Of a DNA stretch of 64,000 nt, positions 8,281-16,623 are shown piece by piece. Numbering within the stretch: the first letter of the stretch is position 1; every line of letters starts with the position of its first letter. A program made the translations under genes and the position numbers. The DNA comes from Candidatus Latescibacterota bacterium (GTDB taxonomy: Bacteria > Latescibacterota > UBA2968 > SICM01): contig SICM01000002.1 of the NCBI GenBank assembly GCA_009694805.1, positions 1 through 64,000 of the forward strand, in the 5' to 3' direction. The notes under the pieces are model-generated. The model saw only the letters and a list, made by a program, of their open reading frames with translations, was not told the DNA's origin and ran no database searches.

Positions 8281-9111
8281 ATGACCCTCGTCGACACGCA
8301 CGCCCACATCTACTCGGAAGACGAACGGAAGTACCCGAAGATCGAAAAGCCCCTCTGGCCCCCCACGGGCAAGGGGACGCCGGAACATCTGAAAGAGGAG
8401 GTTCAAAAAAACGGCATCCACCGGGTCGTGATCGTCCAGACCTCCTCGGCCTACCGGTGGGACAACCGGCTGACCGTGGATACGGTCGCGGCCAACCGGG
8501 AATGGGCCACGGGCGTCTGCACACTCAACCCGGAGGACCCGGCCAGCCCCGACCTCCTCCGGCGATACGTCGCCGAAAGCGGGATCAGGGGGCTCCGCGT
8601 CTTCCCCACGCCGGGGCAGAACCCCGGCCTCGGCCACGCGGGACACGTCAAACTCTGGGAGACCGCCGCTGAAGTCGGGGCCGTGGTCTGCGCCCTCATC
8701 CACCTGGATTCCTGTGACGCCCTCACCCGGATGCTGGAGCGCTTCCCGCACGTCCCGACCGTCCTCGATCACTGCGCCAACATCGGGACCTCACACGGTC
8801 CAGACTCGGAGGCCCTGGCCTCGGTCCTCGCCCTCGCCCGGTTCCCGAACCTCACGGCCAAGGTCACCATGGTCGTCACCGGCTCGAAGGAGGCGTTCCC
8901 CTGCCGGGACACGCACGGCATCGCCCGCCGCATCATCGACGCCTTCGGCCCGGACCGCTGTATCTGGGGCTCCGACTTCCCATGTGAGCTCTGGATCCCG
9001 AAGGTCACCTACGCCCAGCACCTCCGCATCTTCACCCACGAGATGGGCCTCTCGGCCACGGAGCAGGAGGCCATCCTCGGAGGTACGGCCATGAAGTTGT
9101 GGTTCGCATAA
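8281..9111 (+). CDS. Amidohydrolase family 2 metal-dependent hydrolase
   Basis: A 276-residue TIM-barrel hydrolase. The metal-binding signatures are DTHAHIY near the N-terminus, LDHCAN in the middle and WGSDFPCE near the C-terminus. The family includes lactonases and decarboxylases such as 2-pyrone-4,6-dicarboxylate hydrolase. The substrate cannot be read from sequence. The aminotransferase gene starts 85 bases downstream in the same direction, so the two may be co-transcribed. Confidence 0.82.
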   Translation: MTLVDTHAHIYSEDERKYPKIEKPLWPPTGKGTPEHLKEEVQKNGIHRVVIVQTSSAYRWDNRLTVDTVAANREWATGVCTLNPEDPASPDLLRRYVAESGIRGLRVFPTPGQNPGLGHAGHVKLWETAAEVGAVVCALIHLDSCDALTRMLERFPHVPTVLDHCANIGTSHGPDSEALASVLALARFPNLTAKVTMVVTGSKEAFPCRDTHGIARRIIDAFGPDRCIWGSDFPCELWIPKVTYAQHLRIFTHEMGLSATEQEAILGGTAMKLWFA

Positions 9112-9119
9112 AGACAGGG

Positions 9120-9178
9120 GCGAGGATCGAGGATTGAGGGCCGCCCCTCATTCCCCATTCCTCACCCCTCAATCCCTT
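9120..9178. repeat. GATTGAGGG inverted repeat
   Basis: GATTGAGGG and CCCTCAATC bracket a C-rich interior in the gap between the amidohydrolase and aminotransferase genes. Related wording (AGGATTGAGGGATGAGGGG) is found at 14531-14590, inside the tail of the ABC ATPase gene. Confidence 0.45.
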
Positions 9179-9196
9179 TTTCACAGAGGTGAGTAT

Positions 9197-10480
9197 ATGA
9201 GCGTCGAACACATGCGCGACCTGTTGAGCCGGGCAAACCGCGCCCTGGTGGGCGGGTCCCTCGGCATGTTCCAACTGCCCGACGACCTGGCCCTCGTCTT
9301 CTCCCACGGCGCCGGCAGCCGGGTCTTCGACGTGGCGGGCCGCGCCTACATCGACTGCGTGCTCGGCTCCGGCCCCCTCATCCTGGGCCACGCCCATCCC
9401 GCCGTGGTGGCCGCCATCCAGAAACAGGTCGCCCTCGGCTCCACCTTCTACACCCTGAACGAACCCGCCATCCTCCTGGCTGAAAAGTTGATCGAGGCCA
9501 TCCCCTGCGCCGAGACCGTCCGGTTCGTGGCCACCGGGTCTGAGGCCGACCACTACGCCGTCCGGATCGCAAGGGCCTTCACGGGCCGGGACAAGGTGCT
9601 CAAGTTCGAGGGGGGGTGGCACGGCGGAAACGACGTCGGCCAGATGAGCGCCTCGCCCGCGCAGCCCGGCGGCTATCCCACGCCCCAGCCCGACTCCGAC
9701 GGCATCCCGGAGCGCATCACCGCCGACTACCTGGTCGCCCCCTTCAACGACCTGGAGATCGCGGCGGGCCTGATCGAACGCCACAGATCGGACCTGGCCG
9801 CCGTTATCGTGGAGCCCCTCCAGCGGACGATCCGGCCCAGGCCCGGCTTCCTGGAGGGACTGCGGGAGGTGACGCAGCGGCACGGCATCGTCCTGATCTT
9901 CGACGAGATTGTCACCGGCTTCCGCCTGGCCTGGGGCGGCGCGCAGGAGCGCTACGGCGTGGTGCCCGACCTGGCGACCTTCGGCAAGACGATCAGCGGC
10001 GGCACGCCCCTGGCCGCGGTCTGCGGCCCCAGGGAGATCATGGAAGTCACCAACCCCCGCCAGAAGGGGAAGGGACCCTACACCTTCGTCAGCGGGACCT
10101 TCAACGGAAACCCGGTGGGCGCTTCGGCGGGCCTCGCCACGCTCGCGGAACTGCGGAAACCTGGCGTCTACGCCCGGCTCCACGCGATCGGGGACCGCTT
10201 CAAAGAAGAGGTCGAGGGCATCGCCCGGCGTCGTGGCCTCCCCGTGCGCGTGGAGGGGGACGGCCCGGTCCGGCAGGTCATGTTCACCGACCGGGAGGTC
10301 CTCTCCTGGAAGGACGTGGTCGCCTCGGACAACCAGCGTGCGCGGCAACTCGGCTATGAACTCCTGAAGCGCGGCCTCTTCGTCACGCCGGGCGGCAAGA
10401 CCTACCTCTCCGCCGTCCACTCGGATGAGGACATGGGCCTGATCTGCGAAGCGCACGAAGAGGCGTTCAAGGCTGTGTGA
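9197..10480 (+). CDS. Class III aminotransferase, glutamate-1-semialdehyde aminomutase-like
   Basis: A PLP enzyme of 427 residues. The PLP-binding lysine is K264 in ATFGKTISGGTPLAAV, and SGTFNGNPVGASAGLATL is the active-site segment shared with HemL. The conserved FDEIVTGFR precedes the lysine region. Overall it resembles glutamate-1-semialdehyde 2,1-aminomutase, but the surroundings contain no other haem genes, so an omega-transaminase acting on another substrate is at least as likely. The start at 9197 is preceded by AGAGGTGAG; an in-frame upstream codon lies in the repeat. A rho-independent terminator follows the gene. Confidence 0.82.
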   Translation: MSVEHMRDLLSRANRALVGGSLGMFQLPDDLALVFSHGAGSRVFDVAGRAYIDCVLGSGPLILGHAHPAVVAAIQKQVALGSTFYTLNEPAILLAEKLIEAIPCAETVRFVATGSEADHYAVRIARAFTGRDKVLKFEGGWHGGNDVGQMSASPAQPGGYPTPQPDSDGIPERITADYLVAPFNDLEIAAGLIERHRSDLAAVIVEPLQRTIRPRPGFLEGLREVTQRHGIVLIFDEIVTGFRLAWGGAQERYGVVPDLATFGKTISGGTPLAAVCGPREIMEVTNPRQKGKGPYTFVSGTFNGNPVGASAGLATLAELRKPGVYARLHAIGDRFKEEVEGIARRRGLPVRVEGDGPVRQVMFTDREVLSWKDVVASDNQRARQLGYELLKRGLFVTPGGKTYLSAVHSDEDMGLICEAHEEAFKAV

Positions 10481-10502
10481 ATCTGGTTTCCGAATAGATC
10501 AT

Positions 10503-10547
10503 AGCCCCGGAGGAACCCTCTTTCGGGGCTATTTTCATGTCTTTTTT
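10503..10547 (+). terminator. Rho-independent terminator after the aminotransferase gene
   Basis: AGCCCCG (10503-10509) pairs with CGGGGCT (10524-10530), followed by a T-rich tract ATTTTCATGTCTTTTTTT. It separates the aminotransferase gene from the sigma factor-clamp gene. Confidence 0.75.
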
Positions 10548-10631
10548 TACTTTTGAGGATACTTTCTTCCCGGCTGCGCATCAAGAGATATAGACGCGTC
10601 GAAAAAAGAGGTCGTGCTCCGGAGAATACCC

Positions 10632-12056
10632 TTGGCTTCCGAAGAACCACCTGCCGACCGGGACCTGATCGAGCGGACCCGGGCCGGGGATCAGAGGGCG
10701 TTTGCCGTCCTGGTCGGACGCTATGGGCGGGAGGTGTATGCGCGCCTCGCCCGGCGGGTCCGCTACCCGGAGGATGCTGAAGATCTCTTACAGGAGGTCT
10801 TCGTCAAGGCATACACGCAACTCGGTCAGTTGAAGGACAGCGATCGGTTCGAAGCGTGGCTCGGGGCCATCGCGGACAATGAGGCGCGGATGTGGTACCG
10901 TCGTCGGTACGTGCAACTCCGGCTGGAGGAGATGTTCGAAGTCCAGGGGATTTTGGAGGCGGATGCGACGGGCGATGAGGCCGAAATGCGGAGGCTTCAG
11001 AGGACGGTCCAGGAGGCGCTGCGGTCTCTGACCGAAGCCCACCGGCAGGTGATCGTCCACCACTACTTCAAAGGACACACCTACCTGGAGACCGCTGATC
11101 TGCTGGGCCTTGATGTGGAGAGGGTGCGGAGCCGTCTCCAGAAAGCGAGACGGCGGATGAGAGAGGAGATCACTTCAATGAACGGTCAGAAGACGCAACC
11201 ACAGACGTTTGAACTGGGCCGGGAGGAGCTCCACGTCCTGCGCTGGGCAAAGACGTTCGCCAGCCGGGATGAAAGTCGGCTTAAACTTCAGGGGATCTGT
11301 CTCAATGTCGGAGGAAAGATGGTCGCCACCGATGGACACCGGATGCTGGTCTGGACCTCGGAACGACTGGAGAAGATCGCCACCCAGGTCATCCTGGGGC
11401 CATGGTTTGAGATGGAGATCCCCGAAGCGGAACGAGGGACGTTGACCATCGAAGAACAGAGAGCCGTGATTCGCATCCCAGGTCAAGAGGACCGGGTCGC
11501 CGGGATCATCCCGGGGTCTTACGTGAACTATAATGCGGTCATTCCGACGACCTGGTCCCTCCATGCGACCGTCGCGGCAGGGGAGCTGTTGAAGGCCGTC
11601 GATCTGATCGCGGATCACCTCGCGCCCAGACATCCGACAGACCCGGAAGGGGCGTATCAGTACGTTCCAATAGTGGAAATTAGACTGTCCAGCGCGGAGC
11701 AGAGCCTTTCGTTGGTTACGACGCGGGAGATGGGCTATTATGGGCCGCCGGATGCGGAGGGGAAGCGGCAGGACTGTTCTACAGAGGAGGTCTTACGGCT
11801 GACCGGTGACACGCCTTTTTGGATTTTCACCTCTTCAATCCAGGCGCAGATCGAGACAGAGGGATCTTCGGAGGAAATTTTTCGGATCGGAGTGAACCCC
11901 ACCTATCTGCGGGATATGGTTCGTGCGCTGGGTTTCGACCCGGACGAGGCACTGGAACTCCGGTTCATCGACCCGGTCAAGGCGATCCTGTTTTCGCCCG
12001 TCCGTCACGCGGACCGGAAGGGCCTGTTGATGCCGCTGAGGATGAGGAAGGATTAG
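10632..12056 (+). CDS. ECF-type sigma factor fused to a DnaN-like (beta sliding clamp) module
   Basis: One uninterrupted frame of 474 residues. Residues about 10-90 are sigma region 2 (DLLQEVFVKAY) and about 120-180 are region 4 (ALRSLTEAHRQVIVHHYF, then an HTH). From about 195 the chain turns into DNA polymerase III beta-clamp sequence. The VATDGHR signature is at 231-237, VNYNAVIP precedes the next domain, and the C-terminal domain has IGVNPTYLRDMVRALGF and ends LLMPLRMRKD, as in DnaN domain 3. Clamp domain 1 is absent. The start is taken as TTG 10632 because GGAG lies 7 bases upstream; GTG 10614 is the alternative. A GAGGAG and in-frame ATG at 11178 could also yield the clamp part alone. 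No anti-sigma gene is adjacent. Confidence 0.82.
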   Translation: MASEEPPADRDLIERTRAGDQRAFAVLVGRYGREVYARLARRVRYPEDAEDLLQEVFVKAYTQLGQLKDSDRFEAWLGAIADNEARMWYRRRYVQLRLEEMFEVQGILEADATGDEAEMRRLQRTVQEALRSLTEAHRQVIVHHYFKGHTYLETADLLGLDVERVRSRLQKARRRMREEITSMNGQKTQPQTFELGREELHVLRWAKTFASRDESRLKLQGICLNVGGKMVATDGHRMLVWTSERLEKIATQVILGPWFEMEIPEAERGTLTIEEQRAVIRIPGQEDRVAGIIPGSYVNYNAVIPTTWSLHATVAAGELLKAVDLIADHLAPRHPTDPEGAYQYVPIVEIRLSSAEQSLSLVTTREMGYYGPPDAEGKRQDCSTEEVLRLTGDTPFWIFTSSIQAQIETEGSSEEIFRIGVNPTYLRDMVRALGFDPDEALELRFIDPVKAILFSPVRHADRKGLLMPLRMRKD

Positions 12057-12073
12057 ATCTATATGGTGGAATC

Positions 12074-12100
12074 GTAGGGGCGATCCTTGTGATCGCCCCT
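12074..12100. terminator. GTAGGGGC-type hairpin between convergent genes
   Basis: AGGGGCGATC (12076-12085) and GATCGCCCCT (12091-12100) form a 10-base stem with a 5-base loop between two convergent genes. A short T-containing run follows on the plus strand. It is the simple, uninterrupted form of the element found at 28485-28534. Confidence 0.6.
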
Positions 12101-12105
12101 TCTTA

Positions 12106-13272
12106 TCACGCCGCCCGCAGCGACTGGAGCAGGTCCAGGCGGGAGGCGCGCACGGCCGGCAGGAATCCCCCGGCCAGGCCCATCGCCAGGGCGAAGGCCA
12201 CGCCTTTGGCGGCGATGTCCGGCGTGAGCGCGAAACTGAAGGCGATCTCGGACCACGTGGAGAAGTTCGTCGTGGAGATGGAGACGTATTGCATGAAAAA
12301 CCCGGCGCACACGCCCAGGAGACCCCCGACCGCAGCCAGCACGAGGGACTCGATCAGGAAGCAGATCAGAATGCTCTGGCGTGAGAACCCGAGGGCGCGC
12401 AGCATCCCGATCTCCGCCGTCCGGTTGGACACCGCCGCGTACATCGTGATCATCGCCCCGATCATCGCCCCGAAGCTGAAGATGCCCGTGATTGCCAGCC
12501 CCATGACCCGGATGAACGTGGCCAGGTACTTGGACTGATCGGCGTAGTACTGCTTCTCCCGAAACAGGTTGACGAGCGTGCGGGGATCCGATTCGACACG
12601 GGCCTTCATCGCCTCGAACGACGAGGGGTCCCGCATCTTGAGCGTCAGCGACGAGAAGACGGGCCGGTGAAAGGCGGGCATGAGCTGATCCACGTCCCCC
12701 CAGACCTCGGACTCGAACCCGCTCCCCCCCGCCTCGAACACCCCGACCACCGTCCAGTCGCGCATCCCGAACCGAACCGTCTCCCCCAGACCGCACCCCC
12801 GGAACCGCTTTTGGATCGCACCCCCCGCGATCACCTCCGACGTGCCGGGACGCCACATCCGGCCCGCCACGATCCTGACCTGCGGGCGCATCCTCAGCGA
12901 CTCCTCCGACACGCCCCGCACGGTCAGGTTGGAGGTCAGCCCGTCGGACCGCTTGGGGAGGGTGATCAGCACCACGACCTCCGTGGCCGCGACGGGCCGG
13001 CCATCCGGCCGGGTCAGGACCTCCGGCTGCACCTTCAGCACGTGGGCCGTGTTCCGATCGATGGCGCTCGACACCTCCACCCCCGAACCTTTGCGGAGGG
13101 CGATGACGTTGTCGTCCGAGCCGGTGCTCACGAGGGCGACCTCCAGCCCCCGCGCCAGCATGAGCACGGCCACGAACACGAACACGACGAGGGCCAGCCC
13201 CAGCACGGTGAGCGCCGAGGTCATCCGCCGCGCGCGGATGTTGCGGAGGTTGTAGCTGAGCGGAATGATCAT
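12106..13272 (-). CDS. ABC transporter permease, FtsX/MacB type
   Basis: A 388-residue inner-membrane permease. It has one N-terminal helix (MTSALTVLGLALVVFVFVAV), a large periplasmic MacB-like domain and three C-terminal helices. The conserved MLRALGFSRQSILICFLIESLVL segment contacts the ATPase. It is the last gene of the efflux operon that runs down from 16488, and is separated from the preceding permease gene by 78 bases carrying a small repeat. It probably forms a heterodimer with that second permease. Confidence 0.85.
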   Translation of the reverse strand: MIIPLSYNLRNIRARRMTSALTVLGLALVVFVFVAVLMLARGLEVALVSTGSDDNVIALRKGSGVEVSSAIDRNTAHVLKVQPEVLTRPDGRPVAATEVVVLITLPKRSDGLTSNLTVRGVSEESLRMRPQVRIVAGRMWRPGTSEVIAGGAIQKRFRGCGLGETVRFGMRDWTVVGVFEAGGSGFESEVWGDVDQLMPAFHRPVFSSLTLKMRDPSSFEAMKARVESDPRTLVNLFREKQYYADQSKYLATFIRVMGLAITGIFSFGAMIGAMITMYAAVSNRTAEIGMLRALGFSRQSILICFLIESLVLAAVGGLLGVCAGFFMQYVSISTTNFSTWSEIAFSFALTPDIAAKGVAFALAMGLAGGFLPAVRASRLDLLQSLRAA

Positions 13273-13284
13273 AGAAACCTATCC

Positions 13285-13345
13285 ACTGATTTCGCAGATT
13301 GCGTAGGAATGGGTCATCTGCATAATCTGCGTAATCTGCGGATTC
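13285..13345. repeat. AATCTGCG inverted/direct repeats between permease genes
   Basis: CGCAGATT (13293-13300) is repeated inverted as AATCTGCG at 13324-13331 and again at 13333-13340. It occupies the gap between the two permease genes and may form a small processing hairpin in the operon mRNA. Confidence 0.4.
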
Positions 13346-13350
13346 CTGGT

Positions 13351-14523
13351 TTAATCGACCCTCCGGATCGCATCCACGATCCGAATGTTCACGGCCCGCA
13401 CGCAGGGAAAGAGGGCCGACAGGAGGCCGACGAGGAGCGACGCGCCCACGGCGATGTAGACCGTCTCCGGGCTGAGCTGGAACACGGGGAAGAAGGAGCC
13501 CAGGTTCTCGGCCACGAACTTCGCGAACCCGTTGCAGACCGGGATCGTGAGGGCCACGCCGAGCGCCGCCCCCATCCCGGCGATCACCAGCGACTCCCCG
13601 GCGATCAACCGGACGAGGTGCCCTGGGCGGAACCCCAGGGTCTTGAGGACGCCGTATTCCGAAAGCCGCTCCCGCGCGGCCATGGCCATCGTGTTGGCCA
13701 GGACGAGCAGGATGATGACCAGCACCACGGCGGAGATGACCTGAAGGGCCACGATGATCGTCCCGGCCATGGACACAAACCCCATCTGAAACGCCCGCTC
13801 CGTCTCGGTCCGGGTCTCGGCGAGGGAGTTTTTATACATGGCGTCGATCTGCTCGGAGATCGGCCCCGCGTCCTCGGGCCGGGCGATCCGCAGGACATAC
13901 CAGCCCACGCGGTCGCTCACTGCGTTCCCCCACGCCTTTCGGATCTCCTCGTTCAGCCGGCTCCAGTGGAAGAACATCAAGGTCTCATCCGTGGACGGCT
14001 CCCCCCCCCGGTAGATCCCCCGGATGACGAAGTCCCAGTCGCCCGGATAGATCGTCCCCTTGAGCCGGATCATGTCCCCCACCTTCCACCGGTATTTTTC
14101 AGCCAGCTTCCTGCCCACGACGCACCCTTTCCGGTCGTGGTAGAACACCTCCCGCTCCGCATCCGACAAGCGGATTTCCGGATAGAGGTCGAAATAGGTC
14201 GGGGGGTCCACCGCGAACTGCGCGAAAAAATTCTTTTCGTCGATGTAGATCGCGCCGAACCAGTTCCCGTAGGAGATGCCCGTGACGCCGGAGACCTGGG
14301 CGATCGGGTTTCGGTAGGCGAGCGGGAGGGGGAACACCAGGGAGACGGCGTTCCGGGTGACGAGCCGGTTCTGCGCCGACGCCGCCACGCCCGCGTACCA
14401 GGCATCGACGATGGTACGAAGCAGGCCGAAGGCGAGCACAGCCACGGCGATGCCGACCACCGTCAGGGACGATCGCAGTTTGTGGCGAAGGGTGTTTCGG
14501 AGGATCAGTTTGAGGAGGTGCAT
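13351..14523 (-). CDS. ABC transporter permease, FtsX/MacB type
   Basis: A 390-residue permease with the same four-helix layout as its downstream neighbour. It has an N-terminal helix in LRSSLTVVGIAVAVLAFGLL, a periplasmic core, and three C-terminal helices with YGVLKTLGFRPGHLVRLIAGESLVI as the coupling region. The periplasmic domain differs clearly from the other permease, so this looks like a two-permease system and not a recent duplication. The ATPase gene ends 5 bases upstream of this start. Confidence 0.85.
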   Translation of the reverse strand: MHLLKLILRNTLRHKLRSSLTVVGIAVAVLAFGLLRTIVDAWYAGVAASAQNRLVTRNAVSLVFPLPLAYRNPIAQVSGVTGISYGNWFGAIYIDEKNFFAQFAVDPPTYFDLYPEIRLSDAEREVFYHDRKGCVVGRKLAEKYRWKVGDMIRLKGTIYPGDWDFVIRGIYRGGEPSTDETLMFFHWSRLNEEIRKAWGNAVSDRVGWYVLRIARPEDAGPISEQIDAMYKNSLAETRTETERAFQMGFVSMAGTIIVALQVISAVVLVIILLVLANTMAMAARERLSEYGVLKTLGFRPGHLVRLIAGESLVIAGMGAALGVALTIPVCNGFAKFVAENLGSFFPVFQLSPETVYIAVGASLLVGLLSALFPCVRAVNIRIVDAIRRVD

Positions 14524-14528
14524 AAGAT

Positions 14529-15257
14529 TTAAGGATTGAGGGATGAGGGGTGAGGAGTGGGGGGACTCGCCCCTCGATCCTCATCCCTCTCCCCCGCCTC
14601 CAGCACGCCCTTGTCAAACCGCCGGACTGTGTGCGCCCGTTCCGCGGCGCGGGGATCGTGCGTGGCCATGACGATGGTCTTCCCGAAATCGGCGTTGAGC
14701 GTGCTGATCAGGTCGAGCACGGACGTGGCCGAGTCCCGGTCCAGATCGCCCGTGGGCTCGTCGGCCACCAGGAGGGTCGGGTCCGTTACCAGGGCCCGCG
14801 CGATGGCCACCCGCTGCTCCTGCCCCCCGGAGAGCTGCCGGGGATAGTGGCTCATCCGGTCGGCCAGGCCGACGAGCGAGAGTGCGGCAACCACGTGTTC
14901 CCGGCGCTCCCGGCGCGACAGGTCCGTGAGCAGGAGGGGCAGTTCGACGTTCTCGAACGCCGTGAGCACCGGCAGCAGGTTGTAGAACTGGAAGATGTAC
15001 CCCACGTGCCGGGACCGCCACCGGGCCAGGCCCGATTCGGACAGGTCCGCGATGTTGAGATCCCCGACCCGGATCGCCCCCCGGTCGGGCCGGTCGATCC
15101 CCGCAATCAGATTGAGCAGCGTCGTCTTGCCGGACCCCGACGGCCCCATCAGCGCCACGAAATCCCCGTCCGGCACGTCCAGGGAGATGTCGATCAACAC
15201 CGGGATCTTGAGGCGTTCCCGGTGATAGCTCTTGTACACATTTCGGACTTCGACCAT
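14529..15257 (-). CDS. ABC transporter ATP-binding protein, LolD/MacB family
   Basis: A 242-residue ATPase with Walker A GPSGSGKTT, signature LSGGQEQRVAIARAL, Walker B LLVADEPTGDLD and the switch histidine in MATHDPR. It drives the two downstream permeases. The last 20 or so residues (rich in S, P and H) are encoded by a GGATTGAGGG-type intergenic repeat and are probably not part of the fold. The membrane fusion protein gene lies 10 bases upstream. Confidence 0.9.
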   Translation of the reverse strand: MVEVRNVYKSYHRERLKIPVLIDISLDVPDGDFVALMGPSGSGKTTLLNLIAGIDRPDRGAIRVGDLNIADLSESGLARWRSRHVGYIFQFYNLLPVLTAFENVELPLLLTDLSRRERREHVVAALSLVGLADRMSHYPRQLSGGQEQRVAIARALVTDPTLLVADEPTGDLDRDSATSVLDLISTLNADFGKTIVMATHDPRAAERAHTVRRFDKGVLEAGERDEDRGASPPTPHPSSLNP

Positions 15258-15267
15258 ACCGACCTGA

Positions 15268-16488
15268 CTATTCCTTCACTTTAATCCTCGCCCCGTCCTT
15301 CAACCCCTCCGGGGGATTCAGGACCACGCGGTCGCCGGGGGTGAGCCCCCGGCGCACCTCTACGGCGTCTCCCATCGCCCCCCCCACCTCCACCGGCGTC
15401 TCCGAGGCGACGTCCTGCCGCACCACGAAGGCCACCTTGCGCCCCCCCCGGTCCACCACCGCCGCCGGCTTCACCACGACCTTCGGAGGCGCGTCCCCCT
15501 CCGGGGCGGGCCTGGAGAGGAAGATCACCTTGGCGCTCATGTCCGGCAACACCCGGTCGTCCCGCTCCAGGAACCGGATACGGGTGAGCACCGTGGCCTT
15601 GGCCCGGTCCACCGTGGGAATGATCTTGTGGACCACGGCCCGGTAGCGGCGGTCCGGAAGGGCGTCCAGCGTCACCTCGCAGGGCATGCCGGGGTGTACC
15701 TTGCCGACGTTCGACTCGGACACGTCCACCTCCGCCATCAGCGACCCCATGTCCGCGATGGACACCACGGCCCCCCGCGCGCTTGCGGAGGATGCGAACG
15801 GGGCCACGACCTCCCCCACGTCGGCGTTCTTCGTCAGCACGGTCCCGTCGAACGGGGCACGGATGTTCGTGTTCTCCACCTGCACCTCGGCCATCCGCCC
15901 GGCGGCCTCCGCGGCCTGGATGCCCGCCTCCGCCGACTGCACGGAGGCCACGGCCCGCCGGTGGCGGGCGTCCGCCACGTCGAACTCCGACTGCGCGACG
16001 GTGCTGTCGCCCATCAGTCTTTTCAGACGGTGGTAGTTCAGTTCCGCCTCGTAGAGTTCGGCCCTGGCCTGGGCCAGCGCCGCCCTCGCCACCCCCACGC
16101 GCGCCCGGCTCTCCGCCAGATTGGCCTCCACGTCGCTGTGTTCCAGCCGGGCGAGGATCTGGCCGGTCTGTACCCGATCGCCCTCCTCCACGAAAAGGGC
16201 CTCCAGGCGACCCGTGCCCTTCGACGCCACGGCGGCCTTGCGCTGCGCCACGACGTAGCCGCTGGCCGTCAGCACGGCATCGGCCTGCGAAGGGGCCATC
16301 GTCGTCACGGAGGTCACCTCCACGGCCACGGGTGCGCCCCTCCCGAACAGGGCGATCAGGCCGATCAGCAGGAGGACACCCAGGCCAAGCCAGACCCCCA
16401 TCCGCCGTTTCGAGCCTTCGTAGACCTCTTCGGGGGACCGTGGGATGCGGAGCATCGCCACGGCGTCGCGCTGTTCCTGTTCATTCAT
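15268..16488 (-). CDS. Efflux membrane fusion protein (HlyD/MacA family)
   Basis: A 406-residue periplasmic adaptor. It has a single N-terminal membrane anchor (MGVWLGLGVLLLIGLIALFG, about 30-49), then a lipoyl half-motif GRLEALFVEEGDRVQTGQILARL. A long alpha-helical hairpin follows (SRARVGVARAALAQAR and on), then the second half-motif IRAPFDGTVLTKNADVGEVV and beta-barrel domains. It is the first gene of the four-gene efflux operon. The start at 16488 follows GGGAGCG and lies about 40 bases from a strong promoter. No outer-membrane TolC partner is in the window. Confidence 0.88.
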   Translation of the reverse strand: MNEQEQRDAVAMLRIPRSPEEVYEGSKRRMGVWLGLGVLLLIGLIALFGRGAPVAVEVTSVTTMAPSQADAVLTASGYVVAQRKAAVASKGTGRLEALFVEEGDRVQTGQILARLEHSDVEANLAESRARVGVARAALAQARAELYEAELNYHRLKRLMGDSTVAQSEFDVADARHRRAVASVQSAEAGIQAAEAAGRMAEVQVENTNIRAPFDGTVLTKNADVGEVVAPFASSASARGAVVSIADMGSLMAEVDVSESNVGKVHPGMPCEVTLDALPDRRYRAVVHKIIPTVDRAKATVLTRIRFLERDDRVLPDMSAKVIFLSRPAPEGDAPPKVVVKPAAVVDRGGRKVAFVVRQDVASETPVEVGGAMGDAVEVRRGLTPGDRVVLNPPEGLKDGARIKVKE

Positions 16489-16536
16489 AATCGCTCCCAG
16501 AACCTGTTTGAGGGGCATAATTTTGCACAGGGTCAA

Positions 16537-16565
16537 AATATATCCTGCCTGCGGGACCCTGTCAA
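16537..16565 (-). promoter_or_regulatory. Consensus promoter for the efflux operon
   Basis: On the minus strand TTGACA (16560-16565), exactly 17 bases, then TATATT (16537-16542). The transcript would begin near 16530, about 42 bases before the adaptor start codon. Confidence 0.8.
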
Positions 16566-16588
16566 GGTCGATCCTCCCCGCGAGGGGC

Positions 16589-16617
16589 TTGACAGCGCAG
16601 GCCCGACAGGGTACATT
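16589..16617 (+). promoter_or_regulatory. Consensus promoter giving a leaderless transcript for the HTH gene
   Basis: TTGACA (16589-16594), 17 bases, TACATT (16612-16617). Initiation 7 bases after the -10 box falls on the A of ATG 16624, so the mRNA would have no leader. The -35 boxes of this promoter and of the divergent efflux promoter are 23 bases apart. Confidence 0.75.
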
Positions 16618-16623
16618 CCGGGC

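Noticed and set aside
9197-10480. Assignment as haem-pathway HemL
   Set aside because: The active-site motifs resemble it, but the lysine region differs from HemL wording and no other haem gene is near; left as class III aminotransferase.
15628-16623. Plus-strand extension upstream of the small HTH gene
   Set aside because: It runs antisense through the adaptor gene and across both divergent promoters; only the part from ATG 16624 is protein-like.
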